Below, in pieces: positions 49,866-59,098 of a DNA stretch of 64,000 bases. This DNA is from Candidatus Leptovillus affinis (GTDB lineage: Bacteria > Chloroflexota > Anaerolineae > Promineifilales > Promineifilaceae), in assembly GCA_016705235.1 (NCBI GenBank), contig JADIYP010000006.1, forward strand, positions 1,488,001 to 1,552,000. The letters run 5' to 3'. Made by a program: the position numbers and the translations under genes. The notes below the pieces were generated by a model, which did no database searches, was not told the origin of the DNA, and saw only the letters and a list, made by a program, of their open reading frames with translations. Each line of letters begins with the position of its first letter. The stretch's first letter is position 1.

Positions 49866-50975
49866 TTAGGGTGTGTTTATCTTTTGCAGCGACCAATCAT
49901 CAATAAACCAGCCGTTGTTGGATTGAGCGAAGCGGTTGCGGAACCCCACGCCCAGGCGCACTGTTCCCGGCGCGGTGAGGGTAAATTCATAGGTGACGGT
50001 ATTTTTGCGGCCGGCTGGCGCTGACTGCCAGCCCGTGCCGCCGCCATTTTGAATGATCCGATACTCAGCGGCCAGCGGATCGCTGTTCCAAACTTTTTGG
50101 CTGCCATTGTAGCCTGTTACGGCATCCGGGAAGAAGTTGGCGGTGAACCGGTAGGAACCGGGTTGCAGAGCGACATCGGTGAAAATAGAAAAATTAGTGG
50201 GGGCATCGCCTTTGAAGGCTTTGATGGTGTTTTCGCCGTCAAAAAGGAAAAGGGCTTGTTCGGCCGGCGGGATATGGGCGCGGGACAGAACCCGGATTTC
50301 TGGGCGGTAGAAGCTGCCGCCACTACCGGGCGAGAGGTTATTGGGGCCTTCGTCTACGGCAAGCTGCCATTGGTTGGGTAACTGCCATTCCGCCACGCCG
50401 TTGAAAAAGTACCAACCTTCTTCAAAGGAGGGATTGGGGAGCAAGTTAGCGCCGGCAACTGGAGCGGCGGGTTGGGTCGGATTTTCAGGGCTGCCACCGG
50501 CGGCCAGTTCGCCATCCCAGCCAGGTATGATCAATTCTTGACCGACGGCGATGATATTGATGTTGCTCAAGCCGTTGGCGGTGGCGATATCTTCGGCGGC
50601 GATGCCTGTTTTGTTGGCGATGACGGACAAGGTGTCACCGGGGACAACGGTGTACGTGGCGCCGGTTGGGGGCACGGCCGTTGGGGGCACGGCCGTTGGC
50701 ACAATCACTTCCACGGTAGGTGTGGGGGGAACGGCCGTGGGTTCTGGCTGGCTTTCTGGCGTTGCGGTAACAACGACAGCCACTTCCACCACCCGCGTCA
50801 CTTCCACAGGAACTTCAACCGTTGTTTCTTGCGTTACAACACGGGTTACTTCTATGGTCACGGGCACGTCATTGTTGACAATGCGCGTCACTTCCACTAC
50901 CTGCGGCTCCGCCGAACAGGCTACCGCCGCAACCAACACGAAAATCATCAATAAAATCCGAACTTGGTTTCTCAC
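49866..50975 (-). CDS. LysM-domain lipoprotein with a C-terminal carbohydrate-binding-like region
   Basis: The 369-residue product has a lipoprotein signal ending VAAVACS (lipobox, Cys-20). A Val/Thr/Glu-rich stalk (VEVTRIV, VEVPVEVTRVVEVAVV) and a Pro/Thr linker follow. Next comes a LysM domain (YTVVPGDTLSVIANKTGI...VGQELIIPG, ~105-155). A beta-rich domain (~180-369; LLPNPSFEEGWYFFNG...WFIDDWSLQK) resembles carbohydrate-binding modules. It is predicted to sit on the outer face of the membrane and bind peptidoglycan. The start is GTG at 50975 with AGGAAA upstream. LspA, which processes such lipoproteins, is encoded at 53493. Confidence 0.88.
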   Translation of the reverse strand: MRNQVRILLMIFVLVAAVACSAEPQVVEVTRIVNNDVPVTIEVTRVVTQETTVEVPVEVTRVVEVAVVVTATPESQPEPTAVPPTPTVEVIVPTAVPPTAVPPTGATYTVVPGDTLSVIANKTGIAAEDIATANGLSNINIIAVGQELIIPGWDGELAAGGSPENPTQPAAPVAGANLLPNPSFEEGWYFFNGVAEWQLPNQWQLAVDEGPNNLSPGSGGSFYRPEIRVLSRAHIPPAEQALFLFDGENTIKAFKGDAPTNFSIFTDVALQPGSYRFTANFFPDAVTGYNGSQKVWNSDPLAAEYRIIQNGGGTGWQSAPAGRKNTVTYEFTLTAPGTVRLGVGFRNRFAQSNNGWFIDDWSLQKINTP

Positions 50976-51191
50976 AGATTTCCTAAATCTCCTTCAATCA
51001 ATGAAACTTTTAGCAAAACAAATAACACTCCAACGACATTGATCTTTGGGAAGCGCGGCGAATCACAATTCAGGCCGTTCAATTCTCCAAAGAGATCGGT
51101 TGCATTTTTAACAGAGACGGACAAGCCTGGAATATTAGCAGATTTTTCAGTTAGGCCATCATCAAATGACCTACAAAATTCCTCTACCTTA

Positions 51192-51234
51192 AACAAAAAA
51201 AAGGCTGGCTAATAAGCCAACCCTTTTCTTATTC
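51192..51234 (-). terminator. Terminator of the cold-shock gene
   Basis: Leftward, GGTTGGCT pairs with AGCCAGCC (one G-U pair), followed by eight T residues. The preceding gap 50976-51191 shows no gene or structure that I can support. Confidence 0.85.
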
Positions 51235-51254
51235 ACAATTTTTTATAATTGCGT

Positions 51255-51467
51255 TTAGGCTTTGCGCACTTGTACGGCAGAAGGTCCGCGTGGTCCTTCT
51301 TCGATTCCGAATTCAACCCGTTCGCCTTCAGCCAGGCTTTTGAAACCTTCAGCCTGAATGGCCGAGTGGTGGACGAATACATCTTTACCACCCTCGCGGG
51401 AAATAAAGCCAAAACCTTTTTGGTCACTGAACCATTTCACGGTCCCGGAAAATCTTTGGTCACTCAT
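51255..51467 (-). CDS. csp: Cold-shock protein (CspA family)
   Basis: Csp proteins are single OB-fold RNA chaperones. The 70-residue product has the usual start FSGTVKWFSDQKGFGFISREGGKDVFVHHSAI with RNP1 (KGFGFI) and RNP2 (DVFVHH), and ends EGPRGPSAVQVRKA. The ATG at 51467 with AGGAG upstream gives the normal length. The frame to 51560 is leader sequence, which is long as in many csp mRNAs. Identification is secure. Confidence 0.97.
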   Translation of the reverse strand: MSDQRFSGTVKWFSDQKGFGFISREGGKDVFVHHSAIQAEGFKSLAEGERVEFGIEEGPRGPSAVQVRKA

Positions 51468-51544
51468 TCTTGTGAAACTCCTATCTAACTCTAAATCTAC
51501 ACATAAAAAAAATTTTGCCGGATTGTTGTACGGTCTGTTTGGAC

Positions 51545-51580
51545 AAAAAACGCCGCCCAATGTTGTGAGTCTGGGCGGCG
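51545..51580 (-). terminator. Leftward terminator or csp leader attenuator
   Basis: CGCCGCCCA (51551-51559) pairs with TGGGCGGCG (51572-51580). Leftward it is followed by six T residues. It could end the nuclease-like transcript from 52458, or act in the csp leader if the csp promoter lies upstream of it. Confidence 0.75.
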
Positions 51581-51726
51581 ATTAATACCAACTTGATCAG
51601 AACTTACAATATCCTAACAGACCAATACTACTCCAGAGGTTTGCGAAAGTCAAACGGCCGTTTCTGCCCCAGGCCATGCTTTTCCTCTTGCTCATCAGAA
51701 ATTAACCTTTGCTGCGGGTTGTCGAC

Positions 51727-52458
51727 TCAAAACCGGGTGGTATATAGATGACTGCGCCCCTCTTTGCCTGCCACAGAAAGCGCCTGGATATGTCGCAGAG
51801 TGTATGTTATTTTCTGCGCCAGCGCCGGCCGGCAGGGCAGCGTGTCGGCCAACTGCCGGTTGGTGAAGGGATCCGGCAGGTTCGCCGGCAGCAGAGCCAG
51901 GAAATCGGCCTTTTCTGTCAGGCTTATCTGGCTTACTACGCCTAAAAGCCGCCGGTCATAAAGGCTCCAATGTTTGCGCCGCCAGCTTCCCTGGCCGTCA
52001 TCACGCCAGATTTCTTCTTCCTGGGTCAACAGCAGGGTGATAACAAGGTTGGGATGAAGCAGCCAATCGGTCAGGCGGACCAGTTCGCGGAATACATCGC
52101 CGGGTTGGCCGCGTTTGGGCGATTTGCGCCGGCTGATGGGGTCGCCTACGGCCGTTTCCCGCACAATCCACTTCTCCTGAGCAATCGGGTGCAAGATTTG
52201 CACGGCATGTTTGGGCAACAGGCATGATAATTTATGCTTCATGGCATACAAATGGCGCGTTTGGATTTCCAGCAGCAGTTCGCCGCGCGCCACGTCTATC
52301 ACAAAGCCATCCACCGTCACTTCAAACTGGTCGCCCGGCTGCGCCACCCACTCTTTTAACGCTGCGTGCAGCGATTTTTCGCCCAATGTACCAATTGACA
52401 TAAACTTTATCGCCGAACTGCCCACATGCATTGCTGCATCTTGCGCGTGACGCCTCAC
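51727..52458 (-). CDS. Predicted PD-(D/E)xK nuclease-like protein with C-terminal winged helix
   Basis: I do not know a named family. The N-terminal part has GEKSLHAALKEW, then VDGFVIDVARGELLLEIQTR and HKLSCLLPKHAVQILHPIA. This order (helix Glu, Asp, then E-x-Q) matches the core of PD-(D/E)xK nucleases. The C-terminal ~70 residues (LTEKADFLALLPANLPDPFT, then NRQLADTLPCRPALAQKITY) look like a winged helix that would bind DNA. The GTG at 52458 has AGGA upstream; internal starts are possible. A 109-bp element lies just upstream. Repair, defence or regulation are all possible; the fold call is by eye. Confidence 0.6.
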   Translation of the reverse strand: MRRHAQDAAMHVGSSAIKFMSIGTLGEKSLHAALKEWVAQPGDQFEVTVDGFVIDVARGELLLEIQTRHLYAMKHKLSCLLPKHAVQILHPIAQEKWIVRETAVGDPISRRKSPKRGQPGDVFRELVRLTDWLLHPNLVITLLLTQEEEIWRDDGQGSWRRKHWSLYDRRLLGVVSQISLTEKADFLALLPANLPDPFTNRQLADTLPCRPALAQKITYTLRHIQALSVAGKEGRSHLYTTRF

Positions 52459-52477
52459 AGATTCCTAAATTTACCCT

Positions 52478-52585
52478 CTAGCAGTCTGTCGGAGAACCGC
52501 TTTTGTAGCCGGGGTATCCTTACCCCGCCTCTGGAAGACGCGGTAAGAAACCGCGGCTACGTGTATTTTTCCGACAAACTGCTAG
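52478..52585 (+). repeat. CTAG-ended MITE-like element, copy 3, with an extra partial end
   Basis: CTAGCAGTCTGTCGGAGAA is matched by TTCCGACAAACTGCTAG at the right end, with a GTAGCC...GGCTAC double hairpin inside. The right CTAG is immediately followed by CAGTCTG, so a fragment of a second left end is attached. Confidence 0.85.
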
Positions 52586-52612
52586 CAGTCTGACCACATT
52601 CTTTTGGCTGGT

Positions 52613-52667
52613 GTAGCCGGGGTATCCTTACCCCGCTCCGTCAGGCGCGATCAGAAATCGCGGCTAC
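52613..52667. repeat. Single 55-bp REPIN-like element
   Basis: GTAGCCGGGGTATCCTTACC and its partner hairpin ATCAGAAATCGCGGCTAC form one stand-alone unit without the CTAG ends. Confidence 0.85.
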
Positions 52668-52720
52668 ACCACAACCGAAAAGACTTATTTGTTGGACTAA
52701 TAGTATACAATCGACGGGGA

Positions 52721-53398
52721 ATGAGACTAACACACGGCTGGAATTCTTTGGTTCGATTTGGCTTTAGGCTGCTGTATAACGAACTGGCCTGGACGTATGA
52801 CGTTGTGAGTTGGCTGGTGTCGCTGGGCGAGTGGCGAGCGTGGCAGCGGGCGGCGCTGCCGTTTGTCGCCGGGCGCGATGTGTTGGAACTGGGGCACGGC
52901 CCCGGCCATATGCTGCTCGCCTTACAAAACGCCAGATTTGACGCCATCGGGCTGGACTTATCGCCGGCCATGGGGCGATTGGCCCAAACGCGCACCCAAC
53001 GCACGGTTCCGCTGGCGCGTGGGCGTGGGCAAGATTTGCCGTTTGGCACGGCCGTTTTCGACACCGTCCTGGCCACCTTTCCCACCGAATACATTGTCGA
53101 CCCGGTCACGCTAGCCAGCGTAGCCAGGGTTTTGCGGGAGAACGGCCGTTTTGTCATCGTGCCAGAAGGGCATCTCACCGGGGGCGGTCCGCTGCGCAGT
53201 TTCATCGCCTGGCTGTTTGCCATCACCGGCCAACGGCCGTCTGTCGCCCAGCCGGTTTGGTCAGTGGAGGCAGTCTGGCAGCCGTATCTGGCGCGGTTTT
53301 CAGCCGCCGGGTTTCAGGTGCAGTCCCGGCATATCAACCTCGCGCGCAGCCAGGTGACGGTGATCGTGGCCGCAAAAACGCCTGAGCAAGGGATGTGA
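52721..53398 (+). CDS. Class I SAM-dependent methyltransferase
   Basis: The 225-residue product has the SAM-binding motif I VLELGHGPGHMLLAL (~55), DAIGLDLSPAMGRLA, and the motif IV-like region LPFGTAVFDTVLATF with VARVLRENGRFVIV, as in the UbiE-like Methyltransf_11 group. The N-terminal segment YNELAWTYDVVSWLVSLGEW is typical of membrane-near UbiE relatives, but the substrate is unknown. The ATG at 52721 was chosen since upstream sequence to 52604 is repeat DNA. A TACAAT box is only 9 bp upstream, so the leader would be very short. Confidence 0.85.
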   Translation: MRLTHGWNSLVRFGFRLLYNELAWTYDVVSWLVSLGEWRAWQRAALPFVAGRDVLELGHGPGHMLLALQNARFDAIGLDLSPAMGRLAQTRTQRTVPLARGRGQDLPFGTAVFDTVLATFPTEYIVDPVTLASVARVLRENGRFVIVPEGHLTGGGPLRSFIAWLFAITGQRPSVAQPVWSVEAVWQPYLARFSAAGFQVQSRHINLARSQVTVIVAAKTPEQGM

Positions 53399-53492
53399 AA
53401 CGGCCGTGCCGCCCCTTCCCCACTCGCGCAAAGACCTCGGCCCTGGTAAAATGCCCGCGCATAATCGCACAATAAGGTTAAAGAGGGTCCTT

Positions 53493-54098
53493 ATGACAGG
53501 AATGCGCCACGCCGACCCCACGAACCTAAAGACCCGAATTAGAACAATCAAATTCAGCTTCGGACATGGCGGTGGACGCCAGCCGGCAACGTGGCCACAG
53601 CGCTTCCTGCCGCTGCTTATTGCCGCCCTGGTTATCTTGTTAGATCAGGGCAGCAAACAACTCATCGAAGCGACCATTCCCTATAACACCAGTTGGATGC
53701 CCATCGAACGGTTGGCGCCCTTTTTCCAGATCACCCACACCGGCAACACAGGCATCGCTTTTGGTCTGTTTGCCGGCGGCAGCGTCCTGTTCGCCATCGT
53801 CGCCTTGGTGGTGACGGGTATTATTCTCTTTTACAATTTCACGTTGACCGAGGGCAATGTTGGCTTGCGAATGGTGCTGGGGCTGCTGTTGGGCGGCGCA
53901 TTGGGCAACCTGATCGATAGGGTTCGCCTGGGGCACGTGACCGATTTTCTGGATTTTGGCCCCTGGCCGATATTTAATGTGGCGGATACGGCCGTTGTCG
54001 CTGGCGCTCTGGCCCTGGCCTATTTGATGTGGGCAGAGTCGCGCCGGGAAGCCCAACAACGCCACTCCCAAGAGACAATCCATCCGCAAAACGAGTAA
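53493..54098 (+). CDS. lspA: Lipoprotein signal peptidase (signal peptidase II)
   Basis: LspA cleaves the signal of prolipoproteins in the cytoplasmic membrane. The 201-residue product has four membrane segments. It shows LVILLDQGSKQLI, HTGNTGIAFGLFAG, and the two catalytic Asp regions GNLIDRVRLGHVTDFLDF and FNVADTAVV. The ATG at 53493 with AGAGGG upstream gives a somewhat long but ordinary N-terminus. The frame to 53406 lacks support. It lies upstream of rluD, a frequent lspA-rluD pairing. The window also encodes lipoproteins it would process (49866-50975 and 63787-64000). Confidence 0.95.
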   Translation: MTGMRHADPTNLKTRIRTIKFSFGHGGGRQPATWPQRFLPLLIAALVILLDQGSKQLIEATIPYNTSWMPIERLAPFFQITHTGNTGIAFGLFAGGSVLFAIVALVVTGIILFYNFTLTEGNVGLRMVLGLLLGGALGNLIDRVRLGHVTDFLDFGPWPIFNVADTAVVAGALALAYLMWAESRREAQQRHSQETIHPQNE

Positions 54099-54128
54099 TT
54101 CTTGATTTGTTGGGTCTTTGGGATTTTT

Positions 54129-54188
54129 GGGGGGGGGGGTTAGGGGGGGAACCCCCCGGGTCCCCCCCCCCGGACCCCGGGGGGGGGG
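54129..54188. repeat. G/C homopolymer palindrome between lspA and rluD
   Basis: Runs of about ten G, then GGGGGGG, CCCCCC, about ten C and again about nine G form a self-complementary tract with GGGTCC/GGACCC steps. It could form a very stable hairpin or G-quadruplex-like structure. Run lengths may be imprecise because homopolymers are error-prone in assembly. Confidence 0.8.
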
Positions 54189-54239
54189 CTGTCAACCCCC
54201 TGAGTTCCTGAAGAACCGATTTATTTTACAGGGGACAAG

Positions 54240-55196
54240 ATGACGCAAGAAACGCTACCGGACCAATCCATCGAATTCACTCTGGACGACGTTGTACGCG
54301 GCGACCGGCTGGACCATGCGCTGGCATTGGCGAAACCCGATTTTTCGCGGATGCAGTGGCAGCGGTTGATTCAAGAGAAGCGCGTGACGGTTAACGGCCG
54401 TATCACCACCAAAACCAGCCTGCGCCTAAACGGCGGCGAACGCATAACGGCCGTCATCCCCCCCATCGTCGATACCGGCCTGATCGCCGAAGACATCCCC
54501 CTGGACATCCGCTACGAAGACCGCGACATCCTCGTCGTCAACAAACCGGCAGGCATGATCACCCATCCCTCACAGACCGACGAATTGGGCACGCTGGTTA
54601 ACGCCATTCTCTACCACTACCCCGATCTGGAAGGCATCGGCGGCGAGCGGCGGCCCGGCATTGTCCACCGGCTAGACAAACACACCTCCGGCCTGATTGT
54701 CGTGGCGCGCAATGATCGCGCTCTGTGGTTCATGCAAGAGCAGTTCAAACGGCGGACCATTCAGAAAAAATACCTGGCGCTGGTAGAAGGACAAATTCAA
54801 CCCCCGGCGGCTCTCATCGACGCGCCGATTGGCCGCGACCCCAACAATCGCAAAAAGATGGCCGTTATTCCCCCCAACACCTCGGCGCTGGCCCGCAGCG
54901 CGCGCACCCGTTACGAAACAGTCACCCAGTTCGACAATTTTTCACTGGTTGCCTGCGCGCCGCTCACCGGGCGGACCCATCAAATACGCGTCCATCTGGC
55001 GTACATTGGCTTTCCGATTGTGTGCGACCACATTTACGGCCGTCGCAAAAAATCCTTCGTCGACCTCCGCCGTCACTTTCTTCACGCCGCCGAACTGACC
55101 TTCAAACGGCCGTGCGACAACACCGAACTGACCATCACCGCCGAACTGCCTCCCGAACTGCAAAGCATCATCGACACATTAACAGCCAGCAGCTAG
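54240..55196 (+). CDS. rluD: Ribosomal large subunit pseudouridine synthase, RluD type
   Basis: RluD isomerises uridines in helix 69 of 23S rRNA. The 318-residue product has an N-terminal S4 RNA-binding domain (RLDHALALAKPDFSRMQWQR...GRITTKTSLRLNGGERI) and the catalytic motif GIVHRLDKHTSGLIVVARND with the active Asp. GRTHQIRVHLAYIGFPIVCD is also present. Its TAG stop (55194-55196) lies inside the CTAG end of a 109-bp element, so an insertion may have set the present C-terminus. Family firm; the exact site (RluD versus RluA/C) by length and context. Confidence 0.92.
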   Translation: MTQETLPDQSIEFTLDDVVRGDRLDHALALAKPDFSRMQWQRLIQEKRVTVNGRITTKTSLRLNGGERITAVIPPIVDTGLIAEDIPLDIRYEDRDILVVNKPAGMITHPSQTDELGTLVNAILYHYPDLEGIGGERRPGIVHRLDKHTSGLIVVARNDRALWFMQEQFKRRTIQKKYLALVEGQIQPPAALIDAPIGRDPNNRKKMAVIPPNTSALARSARTRYETVTQFDNFSLVACAPLTGRTHQIRVHLAYIGFPIVCDHIYGRRKKSFVDLRRHFLHAAELTFKRPCDNTELTITAELPPELQSIIDTLTASS

Positions 55197-55303
55197 CAGT
55201 TTGTCGGAAAAGTCCCCGTAGCCGCGGTTTCTTACCGCGTCTTCCAGAGGCGGGGTAAAGATACCCCGGCTACAAAAGCGGTTCTCGACAGACAGACTGC
55301 TAG
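55193..55303 (-). repeat. CTAG-ended MITE-like element, copy 4 (inverted)
   Basis: This reverse-oriented copy (CTAGCAGTTTGTCGGAAAAG...AGACTGCTAG) starts three bases before the end of rluD. Its first CTAG contains the rluD stop codon. The other end lies 3 bp from the stop of the leftward histidine kinase gene. Confidence 0.85.
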
Positions 55304-55305
55304 CG

Positions 55306-58300
55306 TTATTCTTCGTATCCGTTCAAATTTAGAGGAATGGCAATGTAGAACGTGCTGCCCTGACCCCGCTTGCTCTGAACCCAGGCCCGGCCGCCATGCC
55401 GCTCGGCAATCGACTTAACAATCGCCAGCCCCAGGCCGGATCCCTTCACCTTCTCTGTGCCCCGCTCTTTCACGCGATAAAACCGCTCAAACAGGCGCAT
55501 CTGGTCCTGCTCCGGTATGCCCGGCCCATGGTCTGCAACGCTAAAAACTACTTCGGCGTTGGCCCGCTCTGCCGATAGTTTCATCGCGCCGCTGTCCGGC
55601 GCGTATTTGATGGCGTTGGTGAGCAAATTGGTCAGCGCCTGCCGCAGCAGGGGTTTATCGGCAATCAGCACCAACTCTTTCGGCTCCACGCCTACTTCCA
55701 ATTTGATGCCGCTCAGGTGGGCGTGCTGCCAGAATTCCGTGGCCAGATCGGCCAGCAGCGGTTCCACCTCGATGGCCTGATTGCGCAGCTTAACGCCCGA
55801 TTCAATCCGCCCCAGGTCGAGCAAATCGTTGACCAGTTTGGCCATCTGGTCAATGCCGCCCATGATTTTATCGACATAATCCTGCTGCTTATCGTTCAGG
55901 TCGCCGACCATCGGCAGCATGGTGGCATAACCGCGCATAAAAGTCAGCGGGCTGCGCAAATCGTGCGAAACCGTGCTGACAAAATCAGATTTCATCGCGT
56001 CGATTTCTTTCAGGTGGCTGATGTCGTGCAGCACAGCCACGCGGCCCATCACCTGGCCATCGCCGCCAATGATGGTGGAGGTGCTGGTGTAGTAAACACG
56101 GCCGTCTGCCAGCGGAATTTCGCGGTTTGGCTGCTGCTCGCCCTGGTTCGACAGCACGGCGACCAGCGGCTCTATGGTAAACACATCGGCGATGGGACGG
56201 CCGTTCACTTCACTCGCTTTCAACTCAAACAACAATTCCGCCGCCCGGTTCACCAACAAAATCCGCTGCGTGCGATCTGTCACAATCACGGCATCCGATG
56301 TGCTTTCCAGCACCGCCGACAGCCGCCGACGGCCGCTTTCGGCCGTGGCATACAGGCGGGCATTATCGACCAATACGGCTGCCTGCCCGGCCAGGGTCTT
56401 CAATAAATTGTGCTCTGTTGAATCAAAGCTGTGGGGCGAGCGATACCCCAGCCACAACACACCCTGAAACCGATCCTTGGCATTGAGCGGCAGCGCCAGC
56501 AAGGCGGAAACCGGCAAATCCACGTCATCGTCCAATTGCAGCGCGGCGCGAATTTCGGCCGGCGTTTCCAGCAGCAGCTCGGTTTTGCGGCGCAGGGCTT
56601 TACGAATGGGACGGTCCAGGGCCGCCATCGTATCCGCCCCCGCGCCCTCTCCATACGTCAGGGGATAACCGCCGCTGGGCGCAGTCACAACTGCCCGCGC
56701 CCCGGAAGCGCCGGTGCCGCGCACCGCGCCGCGCAAAATCGCCGGCAGTCCCTGGCTGATGTCCAGGCTGGCGGAAACATCGTGGCTGACGCCCAGCAGC
56801 AACGAAAGCTCGTTCAGACGCTGCTTGATAGAGCGCTGCATATGGGCAAATGCCTTGGTAAGCTGCCCGATTTCGTCGTCGCGCTGGTCGGCGGTTTCGG
56901 GGCGCCAGTTACCGCCTGCGGCCAAAGTCTCGGAGGCATTGACCAATTCAGTGATCGGCCGGGTAATGTCGCGGCCCATGAGGGCGAAGATAATGTAGAA
57001 AACGGCCGTAATCACCACCATCACCACCGCCAACGGCACGCCAATGCTCACCGCCAGATTCAGCACCGTTTCATAAGGCGCAGTCACCACCACCGTCCAG
57101 GGGTGCGTCTCGCCGCGCACAAAATAAACCAGTTCGCGGGCGTTCGTTTGCCCTTCGCGCCCCTGATACGCCACGCCGGGCGGCGTTTCGCCGGTGACAA
57201 TTTGGCGGTCTATTTGTTCCGGCAGTCGCCACGTTTGCAGCAATTGGGCTGCTTCGGCATGGGCCACAATCTGCTCGTTTTCATCCAGCACAAAACCGGC
57301 GCCGCGCCCCACCGTACCTTCCATGCCCACAATCAAATCATTGAGCGACAACGAAGGCACGCGCCCTACCAACGCCGCCGCCGGTTCGCCAGACGCGGAA
57401 AGCACGGGCACAACAAAACTCAACACATACTCGTCGCCGGCCGACGAGGCCGTAGCGGTTTCAGATTGATTAGCCTGCAAGGCCGCAGCCACCGCCACTT
57501 TTTCCCGGTCGGAAAGCGTCACCTGGGTCACGTCTTCGGGATAAAAAGCGGTGATGGTCTGATCCGCGTTCACCAACAAAATACGGCGATAAAATGGATT
57601 GACGCGGAATAACTGCTGCAACACTTTTTCCGAATCGGCCGGATTTTCCATCAGCAGTTGGTCATCGTTGTTGTAGAGGGTGAGCAGATTTTGCAGGTTG
57701 GCGCGAAAATCGGGGATTTGGGCGGATACGGTCTGGGCGTCATGGGCCATCTGGTTAACCACCAACCGCGTGGAGACGTTGACGGCGACGTTGTAGACCA
57801 CAAAAACCATCAATGCCAGGACCAATGCCACAAACAACACAAAATTAGCCAGCAGCCGGTAGCGCAGGCTGCGCTGCCAGGGTGTGGGAATCAGCGGTTT
57901 GGCGGGAGGGATCAGCTGGGGCAGGCCCAGCAAGACGAGCCTGACGATGATCCCGCCAAGCAGTCCTTCCAGGAATAAGGGGAGCAAATTGGCGGTGGCG
58001 GTGGAAATGGCCAGGTCTACGGCCGTTAACGTGCTAACCAGCCCCGCCGCGCCCACAAACGCGGCCAGGCCAACCGGCAAAGCCATCACCACCAGACTCA
58101 GCGGCCCGGTGACTACCGGGTGGCGGAGCCAGCGGAACAATCGCCCCTGATAATGTTGGCGCAAGAAGGCGGAAGCCAGAACGGCCGTCAGTCCCCCATG
58201 AAAAATAGCGAATATCTGGTGCGTCTGGCCCAGGGCCGTGCCCAGCCCGGTAAACAACCCCACCACCAGCGCCGCCACTGGATTGAGAACAGCGGCGGCC

Positions 58301-58605
58301 AGGAGGAGGGGAACGGCCGTAAACGGAACCAACGCCGTCACCGGGTTTTGTGCCGCGGCGGCAGGCGCCAACTGGTTTTCAAAGGCTACGGGAATGGGAA
58401 ACAACTGGCTGACAAACAAACCGGCAAACGACAGAAGAGCGCCCAAGGCCCAATCGCGCCGGCTAAATTTACGATATTCCACAGGCAACGCGTAAAGGAT
58501 ATACGCCAGTAACCCGACATATAGGAGTAACAAAAGGTATTCAAGTGGGTGATCCGGCAGCGACAAACGAATTGCCCCTGACGCCCCCCATAACTCTAGA
58601 GGCAT
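55306..58605 (-). CDS. Large membrane sensor histidine kinase (multi-TM, dCACHE-like, HAMP, GAF, PAS, HisKA, HATPase)
   Basis: The 1099-residue product starts with about seven membrane segments (~20-240). A further segment leads into an extracytoplasmic dCACHE-like sensor (~300-520), then a membrane segment, a HAMP linker (GRDITRPITELVNASETLAA), a GAF domain (~620-760), a PAS domain (~770-880) and the kinase core. The H-box is FVSTVSHDLRSPLTFMRGY. The ATP domain has LLTNAIKYAPDSG (N-box), VADHGPGIPEQD (G1) and GSGLGLAIVKSIAERHGG (G2). It senses extracellular and cytoplasmic cues at once. No response regulator is adjacent; the partner is unknown. Confidence 0.93.
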   Translation of the reverse strand: MPLELWGASGAIRLSLPDHPLEYLLLLLYVGLLAYILYALPVEYRKFSRRDWALGALLSFAGLFVSQLFPIPVAFENQLAPAAAAQNPVTALVPFTAVPLLLAAAVLNPVAALVVGLFTGLGTALGQTHQIFAIFHGGLTAVLASAFLRQHYQGRLFRWLRHPVVTGPLSLVVMALPVGLAAFVGAAGLVSTLTAVDLAISTATANLLPLFLEGLLGGIIVRLVLLGLPQLIPPAKPLIPTPWQRSLRYRLLANFVLFVALVLALMVFVVYNVAVNVSTRLVVNQMAHDAQTVSAQIPDFRANLQNLLTLYNNDDQLLMENPADSEKVLQQLFRVNPFYRRILLVNADQTITAFYPEDVTQVTLSDREKVAVAAALQANQSETATASSAGDEYVLSFVVPVLSASGEPAAALVGRVPSLSLNDLIVGMEGTVGRGAGFVLDENEQIVAHAEAAQLLQTWRLPEQIDRQIVTGETPPGVAYQGREGQTNARELVYFVRGETHPWTVVVTAPYETVLNLAVSIGVPLAVVMVVITAVFYIIFALMGRDITRPITELVNASETLAAGGNWRPETADQRDDEIGQLTKAFAHMQRSIKQRLNELSLLLGVSHDVSASLDISQGLPAILRGAVRGTGASGARAVVTAPSGGYPLTYGEGAGADTMAALDRPIRKALRRKTELLLETPAEIRAALQLDDDVDLPVSALLALPLNAKDRFQGVLWLGYRSPHSFDSTEHNLLKTLAGQAAVLVDNARLYATAESGRRRLSAVLESTSDAVIVTDRTQRILLVNRAAELLFELKASEVNGRPIADVFTIEPLVAVLSNQGEQQPNREIPLADGRVYYTSTSTIIGGDGQVMGRVAVLHDISHLKEIDAMKSDFVSTVSHDLRSPLTFMRGYATMLPMVGDLNDKQQDYVDKIMGGIDQMAKLVNDLLDLGRIESGVKLRNQAIEVEPLLADLATEFWQHAHLSGIKLEVGVEPKELVLIADKPLLRQALTNLLTNAIKYAPDSGAMKLSAERANAEVVFSVADHGPGIPEQDQMRLFERFYRVKERGTEKVKGSGLGLAIVKSIAERHGGRAWVQSKRGQGSTFYIAIPLNLNGYEE

Positions 58606-58809
58606 CTTATACCTTTTTCAGCCGTGTTACTTCTCGCCTGACGTGAAGATAGTTCATAATGGGGGATTTTTAGAATCCCCTCCAGTAACTTTACAATAAT
58701 CACGAGATTATAACATGCCCAAATAGCCATCGCAATTGACGGTTAACGAGGAAGCCCGGCGGGTGTTATAATTTGGTATGCTCATGGACCTATTGTAAGC
58801 GAGAAGCCT

Positions 58810-59088
58810 ATGTCTGAATATATTGAAATCGAAACTGAATTTGGCGATGACGGCCGTTCGCTCTTCGTCACCACCAATCTAACCCTCACCGATGGGAACA
58901 AGGAAACCTATGTTTCTCTCGATGAAATGGAGGAAGGCTCGCCGTTAGCGCAAGCGATCTCAGTCATTGACGGCATCGCGCACCTGGAATTGAACGGCCG
59001 TACCCTCACCCTTGTCCGCCAACCCGAAGCCCCCTGGCACCACATCGTCGCCGACCTATCAGCGGTGCTGAAGGACTTTTTTTTGTAG
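58810..59088 (+). CDS. Small protein with Nfu/NifU N-terminal-like domain
   Basis: The 92-residue product ends with SPLAQAISVIDGIAHLELNG and a W-containing APWHHIVADLSAVLKDFF segment. This resembles the Nfu N-terminal domain of iron-sulfur scaffold proteins, a domain that does not itself carry the CxxC cluster site. No cysteine is present, so it cannot bind a cluster alone. It could be an accessory factor. Upstream, 58606-58809 shows a TATAAT at 58767-58772 but no well-placed -35. The fold match is by eye. Confidence 0.6.
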   Translation: MSEYIEIETEFGDDGRSLFVTTNLTLTDGNKETYVSLDEMEEGSPLAQAISVIDGIAHLELNGRTLTLVRQPEAPWHHIVADLSAVLKDFFL

Positions 59089-59098
59089 GAAAAGCGAT

